Positions 25,044 to 40,100 of a DNA stretch of 41,585 nt are shown here, one piece after another. The notes below the pieces were generated by a model. That model saw only the letters and a program-made list of their open reading frames with translations, ran no database searches and was not told where the DNA came from. Source of the DNA: JAVKSL01 sp039583695 (lineage in GTDB: Bacteria; Actinomycetota; Acidimicrobiia; Acidimicrobiales; JAJPHD01). The stretch lies in contig JAVKSL010000016.1 in NCBI GenBank assembly GCA_039583695.1, positions 1-41,585 of the forward strand, written 5' to 3'. The translations under genes and the position numbers were made by a program. Numbering within the stretch: position 1 is the first letter of the stretch; every line of letters starts with the position of its first letter.

Positions 25044-25066
25044 GGTTAATTGGCCTGTATCTTGAT
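25043..25066. repeat. 24-bp copy of the rpsJ 3' end (repeat B, left copy; possible attachment site)
   Basis: Identical over 24 bp to 27560-27583, which spans the last codons and stop of rpsJ (IKIQAN-stop). A gene-end duplication next to a tyrosine recombinase is the usual mark of site-specific integration. Confidence 0.85.
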
Positions 25067-25169
25067 ACTGGGTGTCACTGGGCGCGGGCGCGAAACCCTC
25101 ACCCTGGTTGCCCGAGCGAGTGAGGCGCTGGCATCGCAGAAGCTTGGAGGTCTGTGGCCGCGTCCTGGA

Positions 25170-25397
25170 TTAGGCGCGGGCTGGCACGAACGCATGGACC
25201 ACAAGCACGAGGGTGCCATCTGTCTCCACTCCGGTGATCGTCGCCACGAACGGTCCGGCGCCGCTATCGGCCACCAGGACATCTTCACCCACGATAGGGA
25301 CCCGGTCCTCCTCCCAACAGCCCGGTGGGACGACGGCCCGGCCTTGACGCACTGGCGCAAAGGTCAAGTCAGCGACTACTCGCGGCAAGTCTCTCAC
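25170..25397 (-). CDS. Small hypothetical protein (75 aa) in the insert
   Basis: From GTG 25397 the protein reads VRDLPRVVADLTFAPVRQGR and has a predicted small beta domain (GEDVLVADSGAGPFVATITG, then TLVLVVHAF). I do not know a family; the pattern resembles small SH3-like barrels. TACGAT lies 7 nt upstream, inside a near-palindrome (CGAGCT-N5-AGAGCTCG region). It is the last of three same-strand genes; the preceding gene stops 29 nt upstream. Confidence 0.5.
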   Translation of the reverse strand: MRDLPRVVADLTFAPVRQGRAVVPPGCWEEDRVPIVGEDVLVADSGAGPFVATITGVETDGTLVLVVHAFVPARA

Positions 25398-25404
25398 GAG
25401 CTCT

Positions 25405-25410
25405 ATCGTA
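25405..25410 (-). promoter_or_regulatory. -10 box for the 75-aa gene (leaderless)
   Basis: TACGAT on the minus strand, 7 nt before GTG 25397, within an inverted repeat. Confidence 0.3.
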
Positions 25411-25426
25411 GCTCGATGGCCAGCTG

Positions 25427-25843
25427 CTAGGCGCTCCGACGAGGGTCAAAGGCCCGAAGCACAGTGGCGAAGCGATCGAGTAGGCCCGCACGGAGCTTCG
25501 CGCGCTCGGTCCTGCTGAGCGCGACGTATTCGGCCAAGTCTGGTGGATAAGCGCATACGAGCACGTCAACGTGGCGATCCGACAAGGGAAGCAACTCGTC
25601 GCCGTCAAGTACCTCGGTCGCGACCAGCGAGCAGCCAAGGGCACGGAGCTCGCCTGCCTGAGCGAGCCCGTAGATCGACCATTGGGTCCCACGCACGATG
25701 ATCTGGGCCTCCAACTCGTTGGCGACGGCCAAACACGATATGGCCAGGGCACCACAAGGCTCAAAACCAGGGACAACCTGGTAGGCAGGAGCATGGGCCA
25801 GGGTGAGCTTCAGCGCGTTGATGACATCGTGATCATCGTTCAT
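25427..25843 (-). CDS. Hypothetical protein (138 aa) in the insert
   Basis: From ATG 25843: MNDDHDVINALKLTLAHAPA, then a mixed alpha/beta sequence with ALAISCLAVANELEAQIIVR and VDVLVCAYPPDLAEYVALSR, ending in a basic tail. No family is recognised. The composition and codon pattern look coding. The frame stays open upstream into the DUF3825 gene end, but that part is not protein-like. It starts 60 nt after the DUF3825 stop, so the two are probably co-transcribed. Confidence 0.55.
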   Translation of the reverse strand: MNDDHDVINALKLTLAHAPAYQVVPGFEPCGALAISCLAVANELEAQIIVRGTQWSIYGLAQAGELRALGCSLVATEVLDGDELLPLSDRHVDVLVCAYPPDLAEYVALSRTERAKLRAGLLDRFATVLRAFDPRRSA

Positions 25844-25902
25844 ACGGACCAACAGCTGCTCGTCCTGTCCAACCTGACCATCGCCTCGCAGCCTCACCCG
25901 CC

Positions 25903-26763
25903 TCAGCGCCACGTGTGGGTCCATACCGTGTGGCCCCCGGGGGTGGGGCGCGACACCCCGCCGTCGGCTGTCCGCCAACACACAGCGCTGTGGTTGTCGG
26001 CCGAAAGAGCGCACTTGGTGGCCTCGCCACAGATCGGACATCGGTCGCCGGCCGAAACACGGCGCCACGAGGGGGCCGTGCTCTCGTCACTGTCGATGGC
26101 ATCCGGCAAAGACGTGGCTGGCACTGACAACCAGTCTGATTCGGGCCGCGTGATCAGGCGGGCGTTGTTGTAAGCCATCGCCAGGGTCAGGATGGTGTAG
26201 CCGACATAGACTTCGTCGCGGCGGTCAACGACCAGAGCAAGGTGCGCCGGGCGGTTTCCTGCCAGCCTGAGGGGCAGGAGCAATTGGATGCGACCGTCCC
26301 GATCCGACGAGGGCCAGTAGAACTGCGGCACCGCGAGATGCCAGTTCATCCGGACCCGCTTGCCTACCTCACGAATCGCCCCGTCCAACATGATGCGCCG
26401 TTGCACCTCGTCTTCAGGGAGTTCGGCAGGCCAACGCTCGTCGCGGGCGCCGAGGATGTGGTCCAGGTTCGGAACCAGCTCGCGGGTGGGGTCGTAGACC
26501 AGTTCAGCGGGATTGGCGAAATACCTGGCCGGCTGCAGGGCATCGACGTCGAGCGGACGGATCCGCCAGTCCCCGAAGGTCACCCAGTCTTTGAACACCC
26601 ACGGCTGCTGCCCTGGGTTCCGGTTTGCCTCGAACAGGCCTACGATCGGTTCGAAGTGAGGCGTGAAGAGGCCTGTGTTGAACGCAGCAACCTCGATGCC
26701 CCGCTCGTCGGTGCCGGTGACGAGCTTGCCCTCCTCCAAGACTCGCGCATAAGCGTACCGCAC
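25903..26763 (-). CDS. DUF3825-domain protein with C-terminal Cys-rich segment
   Basis: The sequence fits DUF3825: AAFNTGLFTPHFEPIVGLFE, NRNPGQQPWVFKDWV, LVPNLDHILGARDERWP, VRMNWHLAVPQFYWP, RIQLLLPLRLAG, LALVVDRRDEVYVGYTILTL and AMAYNNARLI. A short tail follows with CPICGEATKCALSADNHSAVC, a possible zinc-binding knuckle. GTG 26763 is the first standard start in frame, but domain-like sequence continues upstream in the same frame to about 26940 (RRLFADAWIPAPPG, GWNLRLAQLEAKAQPEQW, GGLPVLASY) with no ATG, GTG or TTG. ATG 27017 (MEAIHILQFTHESQ) lies in another frame, so a one-base shift or a lost start is likely. The domain's function is unknown to me. Confidence 0.75.
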   Translation of the reverse strand: MRYAYARVLEEGKLVTGTDERGIEVAAFNTGLFTPHFEPIVGLFEANRNPGQQPWVFKDWVTFGDWRIRPLDVDALQPARYFANPAELVYDPTRELVPNLDHILGARDERWPAELPEDEVQRRIMLDGAIREVGKRVRMNWHLAVPQFYWPSSDRDGRIQLLLPLRLAGNRPAHLALVVDRRDEVYVGYTILTLAMAYNNARLITRPESDWLSVPATSLPDAIDSDESTAPSWRRVSAGDRCPICGEATKCALSADNHSAVCWRTADGGVSRPTPGGHTVWTHTWR

Positions 26764-27072
26764 GTAGCTGGCAAGGACCGGCAGGCCCCCGGTCGGTTCG
26801 GTCGGATTGTCCCACTGCTCGGGCTGGGCTTTGGCCTCGAGCTGAGCGAGGCGTAGGTTCCACCCTTCCCGGTGGTCGTGGCCCGGCGGGGCTGGGATCC
26901 ACGCGTCTGCGAAGAGACGGCGGCCGGGCTCGGTGCTGGGATGCGTCGCGAAGGACGCGGGTAACTCCTTTGTGCTTGGGATTCGTGTGTGAACTGCAAT
27001 ATGTGAATAGCCTCCATCTGGTGGAGGTGGACCTCACGTTAGCGGCCGCGTGCCTCCGGTCCGACGAGCTGT

Positions 27073-27510
27073 TCAAGCCCCCGGTCCCTTCGGCAGTGTT
27101 GGACCGCACGCCCGACGCCGGACAGGCTTCCGGCTGCCCCACCGGCTGTCCGAGGGCCCCGCCGGAGCCAGGTAGTCATCCAGCAGGTGGAGCAGAGACG
27201 GAGCGACCGCGACCTTCCGGAGCCGGGCCTTCTTGCCGATCCACTCGACCGTTGGGTCGCGGCCCAGGCGGAGGTTCCCGATCTGAAGGTGGACGATCTC
27301 AGCCACCCGCATCCCGGCCAGTCCGAGCCGGAGCACCAGCTCGTCTCGGCGTCGGTCAACGCGCGCGGGTGCACCGCCCCTGTGTGGGCGAACAGAGCGG
27401 TCAGCTCGGCCCGGTACTGCTGCGCTGTCTTGGGGTTGGTGTAGCGCCCGACAAACCGGTCGATCAGCTCCCCGGCGAGTGGCTGAGCGCAGTCAGCTCC
27501 GACCTCGCGG
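27073..27510 (-). pseudogene. Tyrosine recombinase, N-terminal and central fragment
   Basis: In the minus strand the frame from about 27510 gives a core-binding (SAM-like) segment GELIDRFVGRYTNPKTAQQY and AELTALFAHTGAVHPRALTD. Another frame then gives the start of the catalytic domain, RRRDELVLRLGLAGMRVAEI, with the first catalytic Arg, and continues WIGKKARLRKVAVAPSLLHL through repeat A. The two parts join with a frameshift and lack the expected roughly 60-100 residues between core-binding and catalytic domains. After repeat A the sequence leaves the recombinase. No start codon was found. The rest of the gene is at 24626-25043. Confidence 0.8.
27168..27220. repeat. 53-bp direct repeat A, right copy
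   Basis: Exact partner of 24991-25043. Together they flank the 2.1-kb insert that splits the recombinase gene. Confidence 0.95.
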
Positions 27511-27533
27511 CACCGAGTAGGGGTCGGGGGGTG

Positions 27534-27556
27534 CTTGGGGGGCGGAGCCCCCCAAG
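27534..27556 (-). terminator. Terminator behind rpsJ
   Basis: Perfect 10-bp stem CTTGGGGGGC/GCCCCCCAAG with a GGA loop, 6 nt past the rpsJ stop. It marks the end of the rpsL-rpsJ transcript. Confidence 0.75.
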
Positions 27557-27559
27557 TGT

Positions 27560-27583
27560 GGGTTAATTGGCCTGTATCTTGAT
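27560..27583. repeat. 24-bp repeat B, right copy (rpsJ 3' end)
   Basis: Native position of the duplicated sequence, at the end of the rpsJ coding region and stop codon; the second copy is at 25043-25066. Confidence 0.85.
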
Positions 27584-27889
27584 CTCGATGTCGACCCCGG
27601 CGGGCAGGTCCAGGCGCTGGAGGGCGTCGACGGTCTTGGGGCCGTGCTCGACGATGTCCACCAGGCGCTTGTGGATCCGCATCTCGAAGTGCTCCCGGCT
27701 GTCCTTGTACTTGTGCGGCGAGCGGATCACTGTGTAGCGGTGGCGCTCGGTGGGAAGTGGCACCGGGCCGCGGATGCGGGCCTGGGTGCGCAGCAGGGTC
27801 TCCACGATCTTCTTGGTGGAGCTGTCGATGATCTCGTGGTCGTAGGCCTTGATCCGGATCCTGATGCGCTGGTGGCTGGTGTCAGCCAT
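27563..27889 (-). CDS. rpsJ: 30S ribosomal protein S10
   Basis: 108 residues, usual length. IRIRIKAYDHEIIDSSTKKI and RTQARIRGPVPLPTERHRYT are diagnostic of uS10, a 30S head protein that also acts as NusE in antitermination. ATG 27889 directly follows the tuf stop (no spacer), so translation is coupled. A perfect hairpin follows, and no rplC, rplD or other S10-operon gene is downstream. Confidence 0.98.
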   Translation of the reverse strand: MADTSHQRIRIRIKAYDHEIIDSSTKKIVETLLRTQARIRGPVPLPTERHRYTVIRSPHKYKDSREHFEMRIHKRLVDIVEHGPKTVDALQRLDLPAGVDIEIKIQAN

Positions 27890-29077
<1,188 letters not shown>

Positions 29078-29128
29078 AGGGGATGCGACTCCTGTGTTGT
29101 TAGAAAGAAAGAGTTGACTGAAGAAGGC

Positions 29129-31222
<2,094 letters not shown>

Positions 31223-31229
31223 CAGCGCC

Positions 31230-31700
31230 TCACCAGCGGTAGTGGGCGAAGGCCTTGTTGGCGTCCGCCATCTTGTGGAGGTCCTCTTTGCGCTTGACCG
31301 ACGCTCCGACGCCGTTGGAGGCGTCCATCAGCTCGGCGGCGAGGCGCTCGGCCATGGTCCTCTCCCGGCGCTGGCGGGAGTAGCCCACCAGCCAGCGCAC
31401 CGACAGGGTGCTGGCGCGGCGCGGCCTCACGTCGACCGGCACCTGGTAGGTGGCGCCACCGACCCGGCGGCTGCGGACCTCCAGCTCAGGTCGGGTGTTG
31501 TCCACCGCGCGCTTGAGCACGGTCATGGGCTCGCCACCCGAGCGCTCCTTGACCAGCTCCAAGGCATCGTAGACGATGCGCTCGGCGAGGGTCCGCTTGC
31601 CGCGCGACAGCACCTTGTTCACCAGCTGGGTGACCAGGGCAGAGCGGTACACCGGATCCGGCATGAGCTCGCGACGCTCGGCGGGGCCTTTGCGGGGCAT
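31230..31700 (-). CDS. rpsG: 30S ribosomal protein S7
   Basis: 156 residues, the standard length of uS7. MPRKGPAERRELMPDPVYRS, VLSRGKRTLAERIVYDAL and TYQVPVDVRPRRASTLSVRW are typical. It binds the 3' major domain of 16S rRNA and starts 30S head assembly. ATG 31700 is one base behind the rpsL stop, so the two are translationally coupled. Confidence 0.99.
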   Translation of the reverse strand: MPRKGPAERRELMPDPVYRSALVTQLVNKVLSRGKRTLAERIVYDALELVKERSGGEPMTVLKRAVDNTRPELEVRSRRVGGATYQVPVDVRPRRASTLSVRWLVGYSRQRRERTMAERLAAELMDASNGVGASVKRKEDLHKMADANKAFAHYRW

Positions 31701-31701
31701 C

Positions 31702-32073
31702 TCAGGCGTCCCGCTTGGTGCCGTAGCGGCTGCGGGCCTGCTTGCGGTCCCTGACTCCCGAGGCGTCCAGGGTGCCGCGCACGATCTTGTAGCGCACGCC
31801 AGGCAGGTCCTTGACCCTGCCGCCGCGAACCAAGACGATGGAGTGCTCCTGGAGGTTGTGGCCCACGCCGGGGATGTAGGCGGTGATCTCCACCCCGCTG
31901 GTCAGGCGCACCCGGGCGACCTTGCGCAGCGCCGAGTTGGGCTTTTTCGGGGTGTTGGTGTAGACCCGGGTGCACACGCCGCGCCGCTGGGGCGCGCCGC
32001 GCAGGGCCGGTGTCTTGGTCTTGGTCGACTTGGTTTCCCGCCCCTTGCGGACGAGCTGAGAGATCGTGGGCAC
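31702..32073 (-). CDS. rpsL: 30S ribosomal protein S12
   Basis: 123 residues from GTG 32073 (protein start PTISQLVRKGRE); the longer open frame to 32100 is not S12-like. The decoding-site lysines are wild type: TPKKPNSALRK (K43 region) and GRVKDLPGVRYK (K88 region), so the sequence predicts streptomycin sensitivity at this protein. First gene of the str block; about 430 nt separate it from the divergent hsp20. AAGGTAGG lies 4-10 nt upstream of the start. Confidence 0.98.
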   Translation of the reverse strand: MPTISQLVRKGRETKSTKTKTPALRGAPQRRGVCTRVYTNTPKKPNSALRKVARVRLTSGVEITAYIPGVGHNLQEHSIVLVRGGRVKDLPGVRYKIVRGTLDASGVRDRKQARSRYGTKRDA

Positions 32074-32209
32074 AGACCTACCTTGACTTGGGAGAACCAC
32101 CGTTGGGAGAGGGCACTGAGGCGCGGCGCGCCGGGCGACGCTTCCTAAGGATAGCGTGCGCGGCCCCCGACCTGCTCTCAGGAGGCCCCGCAGGGCTGTG
32201 GGATCCTAG

Positions 32210-32229
32210 CCGTTCTTGACTTTGAACGG
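32210..32229 (-). other. Inverted repeat upstream of rpsL
   Basis: Perfect CCGTTC-N8-GAACGG in the 430-nt spacer between rpsL and hsp20. TAGGAT (minus strand) is adjacent, so it may lie in the rpsL promoter region. I found no convincing -35. The rest of 32074-32310 shows no gene. Confidence 0.35.
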
Positions 32230-32310
32230 GCCGGGGCTTATCTCACGCCCCGCGCGATCACCCCCCGGACTCTGATCGAGCGACTGGGGCACCCCGGTCG
32301 GCACAGATTT

Positions 32311-32331
32311 CTTGAGCGCTATACTATCAAG
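32311..32331 (+). promoter_or_regulatory. HAIR-like HspR operator overlapping the hsp20 -10 box
   Basis: CTTGAGC-N7-TATCAAG, against the HAIR consensus CTTGAGT-N7-ACTCAAG: 6 of 7 left, 5 of 7 right, correct spacer. A TATACT -10 box (32320-32325) lies inside it, so a bound repressor would block polymerase. The same type of site precedes lon. HspR control of hsp20 (acr2) is known in mycobacteria. Confidence 0.6.
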
Positions 32332-32364
32332 TGGAGAACTGGTTAGGAAGTCCAAGCTGTGCTG

Positions 32365-32424
32365 ATGAGTCTCAATCCGTTCCGTGAGCTCGATAGCCTG
32401 GTCCACCAGGCGCCGACACCGTGA
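32365..32424 (+). pseudogene. Hsp20 N-terminal relic or leader peptide (19 aa)
   Basis: An ATG at 32365 opens a 19-codon frame containing NPFRELDSLVHQ and ending at TGA 32424. Many actinobacterial Hsp20 proteins begin with DPFRELDRL-like sequence, so this looks like the start of an Hsp20 gene cut short. It lies in the leader of the intact hsp20, 80 nt before its start, and would be on the same mRNA. Confidence 0.5.
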
Positions 32425-32446
32425 GGGTGGCCGTACCCGGTCACGG
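32419..32446 (+). other. Hairpin in the hsp20 leader
   Basis: CCGTGAGGGT pairs with ACCC-GG-TCACGG (10 pairs with a 2-nt bulge, 6-nt loop). A smaller hairpin, CCTGG-TCCA-CCAGG, lies just upstream. They do not cover the ribosome binding site near 32490, so a simple thermometer is not shown. Confidence 0.4.
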
Positions 32447-32503
32447 GACGCACACAGCCGTCCATCCAACCCGTAGACCAACCACAAGAAAGGAAATCAG
32501 ACA

Positions 32504-32950
32504 ATGCCTTTGCCCGTACGTCGCAACAAGGACGACGCCAGGTTCGATCCCTTCAGCGAGCTACGCCACCTCCAAGACCAGCTATCGAGCTACCTGGAGC
32601 GCTGGACAGGATCCCCGAGCCTCGTCGAGGGGACCTTTACCCCCTTGGCAGACGTCGAAGAGACCGACGACGCCTGGATAGCCGAGATCGAGCTCCCAGG
32701 GATCGACAAGCGCGACCTGGAGATCGAGGTGTCCACCAACCGCCTCAGCGTCAGCGGCGAGCGACACGACAAGGTCCGTACCGGCAATGTCCGCCGGCAC
32801 ACCCGCACCGTGGGGCGTTTCCATTTCGAGCTCACCGTCCCCGAGGCCATCGACCCCGACAAGGTGCAGGCAGATCTCGAGCATGGGGTGCTGACGGTCC
32901 GGATTCCCAAGCCCGCCGACTCCACACCCCGCCGGATCCAGGTGAGCTGA
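32504..32950 (+). CDS. Hsp20/alpha-crystallin small heat-shock protein
   Basis: 148 residues from ATG 32504, AAGGAAA 7-9 nt upstream. N-terminal region with FDPFSELRHLQDQLSSYLER, then the alpha-crystallin domain: PLADVEETDDAWIAEIELPG, KRDLEIEVSTNRLSVSGER, RTVGRFHFELTVPEAIDPDK and the end motif HGVLTVRIPKPAD. It forms oligomers that hold unfolded proteins. It interrupts the usual rpoC-rpsL neighbourhood in the opposite direction and has its own HAIR-like promoter with a leader of about 170 nt. Confidence 0.96.
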   Translation: MPLPVRRNKDDARFDPFSELRHLQDQLSSYLERWTGSPSLVEGTFTPLADVEETDDAWIAEIELPGIDKRDLEIEVSTNRLSVSGERHDKVRTGNVRRHTRTVGRFHFELTVPEAIDPDKVQADLEHGVLTVRIPKPADSTPRRIQVS

Positions 32951-33033
32951 GGGCCCACGAGCCGGCTGCTCGCCGGGAACAACACTCGAGTGTGGTGCCC
33001 CGCAGCAAGGGCCTATGAGGTTTCGTGCGGCTG

Positions 33034-33057
33034 GGTGGGCACGGGCCCCGACCCACC
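33034..33057. terminator. Weak hairpin between convergent hsp20 and rpoC
   Basis: GGTGGG-N12-CCCACC in the 131-nt convergent spacer, 25 nt past the rpoC stop. GC-rich, short stem, no T-run. Confidence 0.3.
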
Positions 33058-33081
33058 ACGGGCCCTGTTCCTCCGGAAAGC

Positions 33082-37197
<4,116 letters not shown>

Positions 37198-40100
37198 CTA
37201 AAAGCTCCTCTCCCCCGCCCTACGAGCGTCCTCTTCGTCTGATCCGCGCTCCGGCCGGCTGATGTCGATCCCCAGCTCCTCGGCGGTGCGGAACACGTCC
37301 TCGTCCAGCTCGCGCATCTCTATCTCCTCACCGGCGCGACCAAGCACCTCGACGTTGAGGCACAGCGACTGCATCTCTTTGATCAGCACCTTGAACGACT
37401 CGGGGATCCCTGGCTCGGGGATGTTCTCCCCCTTGACTATGGCCTCGTACACCTTCACCCGACCCAACACGTCGTCGGACTTGATCGTGAGCAGCTCCTG
37501 GAGGGCATACGCCGCGCCATAGGCCTCCAGCGCCCACACCTCCATCTCCCCGAAGCGCTGGCCGCCGAACTGGGCCTTGCCACCGAGGGGCTGCTGGGTG
37601 ATCATGGAGTACGGGCCGGTGGAACGGGCGTGGATCTTGTCGTCCACCAGGTGGGCCAGCTTCAGGATGTACACGTAGCCGACGCTGATCGGGTTGTCAT
37701 AGGGCTCCCCGGTCCGGCCGTTGTAGAGGGTGACCTTGCCGTCGGCGCCGATCAGGCGGGTGCCTTCGGCCCCATCGGGACGCAGGGTCTCGAAGATGTG
37801 CTTGATGGTGGGGTGCCGCCCGGCCTTGTCCTCCTCGTCCCAGTGGGCCCCGTCGAAGACCGGGGTCGCAACGGGGACGGTGGGGATGGCCCGGGGCTGG
37901 GTCTTGCGAAGGCCCGAGGGCCCCCCAGGAACGCCTGCGGCGGACCGGCCCTTGGAGGAATGGGCCGCCTCCGCCATGCTCGCCGTGCCCCGGTCCCGAC
38001 CTGCTGTTGCCGTGCTGCGGCCGTCGCCCTCCCAGCCCCAGCGAGCGCCGTAGCCCAGGTGCGACTCGAGCACCTGGCCCACGTTCATCCGGGAAGGGAC
38101 GCCGAGGGGATTCAAGATGATGTCCACCGGGGTGCCATCAGCCAGGTACGGCATGTCCTCGACGGGCAGGATCTTGGAGATGACCCCCTTGTTGCCGTGG
38201 CGTCCGGCCAGCTTGTCGCCCTCGGAGATCTTGCGGCGCTGGGCCACGTACACCCTCACCAGCTGGTTCACACCTGGTGGCAGCTCGGAGGCCTCCTCCC
38301 GGGAGAAGACCCGGACGTCGATGACCTTGCCCTCCTCACCGTGGGGAACCTTGAGGCTGGTGTCGCGCACCTCCCGCGCCTTCTCGCCGAAGATCGCCCG
38401 GAGCAGGCGCTCCTCCGGGGTCAGCTCGGTCTCCCCCTTGGGGGTCACCTTGCCCACCAGGACGTCGCCCGGCCCCACCTCCGCGCCAACCCGGATGATC
38501 CCGCGGTCGTCCAGGTCGGCCAGGATCTCCTCCGACAGGTTGGGGATGTCCCGGGTGATCTCCTCGGCACCCAGCTTGGTGTCGCGCGCGTCCACCTCGT
38601 GCTCCTCGATGTGGATCGAGGTGAGCACGTCGTCGCGCACCAGGCGCTCGGAGAGGATGATGGCGTCCTCGAAGTTGTAGCCCTCCCAGGGCATGAACGC
38701 CACGAGCAGGTTCTTGCCCAGCCCCAGCTCGCCGGCCCAGGTGGAGGGACCGTCGGCCAGGACGTCCCCGGCGGCGACGCGGGCGCCCTCGTCCACCACC
38801 GCGCGCTGGTTGATGCAGGTGTTCTGATTGGAGCGCTGGAACTTGGCCAGCGCGTAGCGCTTGCGCCCGAGCGGGTGACCAAGGCGGTCCGACTGGCCGG
38901 GGTCGTAGTCGACGCTGACGTGGCGACCACCCACCTCGACGACGGTGCCGTCCCCCTCGGCGAGGATCACGTCGCCGGCGTCGCGCGCCGCCCTCGCCTC
39001 GACCCCTGTCCCGATGAAAGGGGACTCGGGGACGAGCAGGGGCACTGCCTGCTTTTGCATGTTGGCGCCCATGAGCGCCCGGTTTGCGTCGTCGTGCTCG
39101 ATGAAGGGGATCAGGGCGGTTGACACCGACACGATCTGCTTGGGAGACACGTCCATCAGATCCACCTCGCCGGCAGGCACCAGGTCGATCTCAGAGGTGG
39201 TCCCGTAGCTCGTGGCGGTGGCGCCAACCGTCACGCTGGCCCCCTGGGGACCCCGGCGCACCAGCACCTTCTCGTCGGCAAAGCGCCCCTCGCCGTCGAG
39301 GGTTGCGTTCGCCTGGGCTATGACGTGCTCCTCCTCCTCGTCTGCCGCGAGGTAGACGATCTCTTTGGTGACAACCCCGTCGACCACCTTGCGGTACGGG
39401 GTCTCGATGAAGCCATACTCGTTGACCCGGGCGTAGGAGGCCAGGGCCCCGATGAGGCCGATGTTCGGCCCCTCAGGCGTCTCGATCGGACACATCCGCC
39501 CGTAGTGGGAGGTGTGCACGTCACGAACCTCGAACCCGGCCCGCTCCCTGGACAGGCCGCCGGGGCCCAGGGCAGAGAGGCGCCGCTTGTGCGCCAGCCC
39601 GGACAGCGGGTTGTGCTGGTCCATGAACTGCGAAAGCTGGCTGGTCCCGAAGAACTCCTTGATCGCCGCCACCACCGGGCGGATGTTGATCAGGCTCTGG
39701 GGAGTGATCGCCTCCACGTCCTGTGTGGTCATGCGCTCGCGCACCACCCGCTCCATGCGGCTCAGACCCACACGCACCTGGTTCTGGATCAGCTCTCCGA
39801 CGGAGCGGATGCGCCGGTTGGCGAAGTGGTCCTGGTCGTCCAGGCGGTAGCCCGGCTCGCCCTGGGCCAGGTGCAGCATGTAGGTGGCCGACGCCAGGAT
39901 CTCCGAGGGGCTGAGCACGCTCTGGCCGGGCGCGGGGCGCTCCAGGCCGATGTCGAACCACTCCGCGCAGCGCTCGATCTCCGGACCGAGCTTGCGGTCC
40001 AGCTTGTAGCGCCCGACCCGGGTCAGGTCGTAGCGCTTGGGGCTGAAGAACCCATAGTCGAAGTACGACCTCGCGGCCTCCACCGAGGGCGGCTCGCCCG

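Noticed and set aside
24537..27560. A tRNA gene serving as attachment site for the recombinase
   Set aside because: I found no cloverleaf-like sequence or CCA-ending acceptor stem in this interval; the only duplicated gene end is that of rpsJ.
32074..32503. RNA thermometer (ROSE or FourU type) before hsp20
   Set aside because: The visible hairpins do not pair with the ribosome binding site near 32490 and no FourU stretch is present, so only the hairpins themselves are reported.
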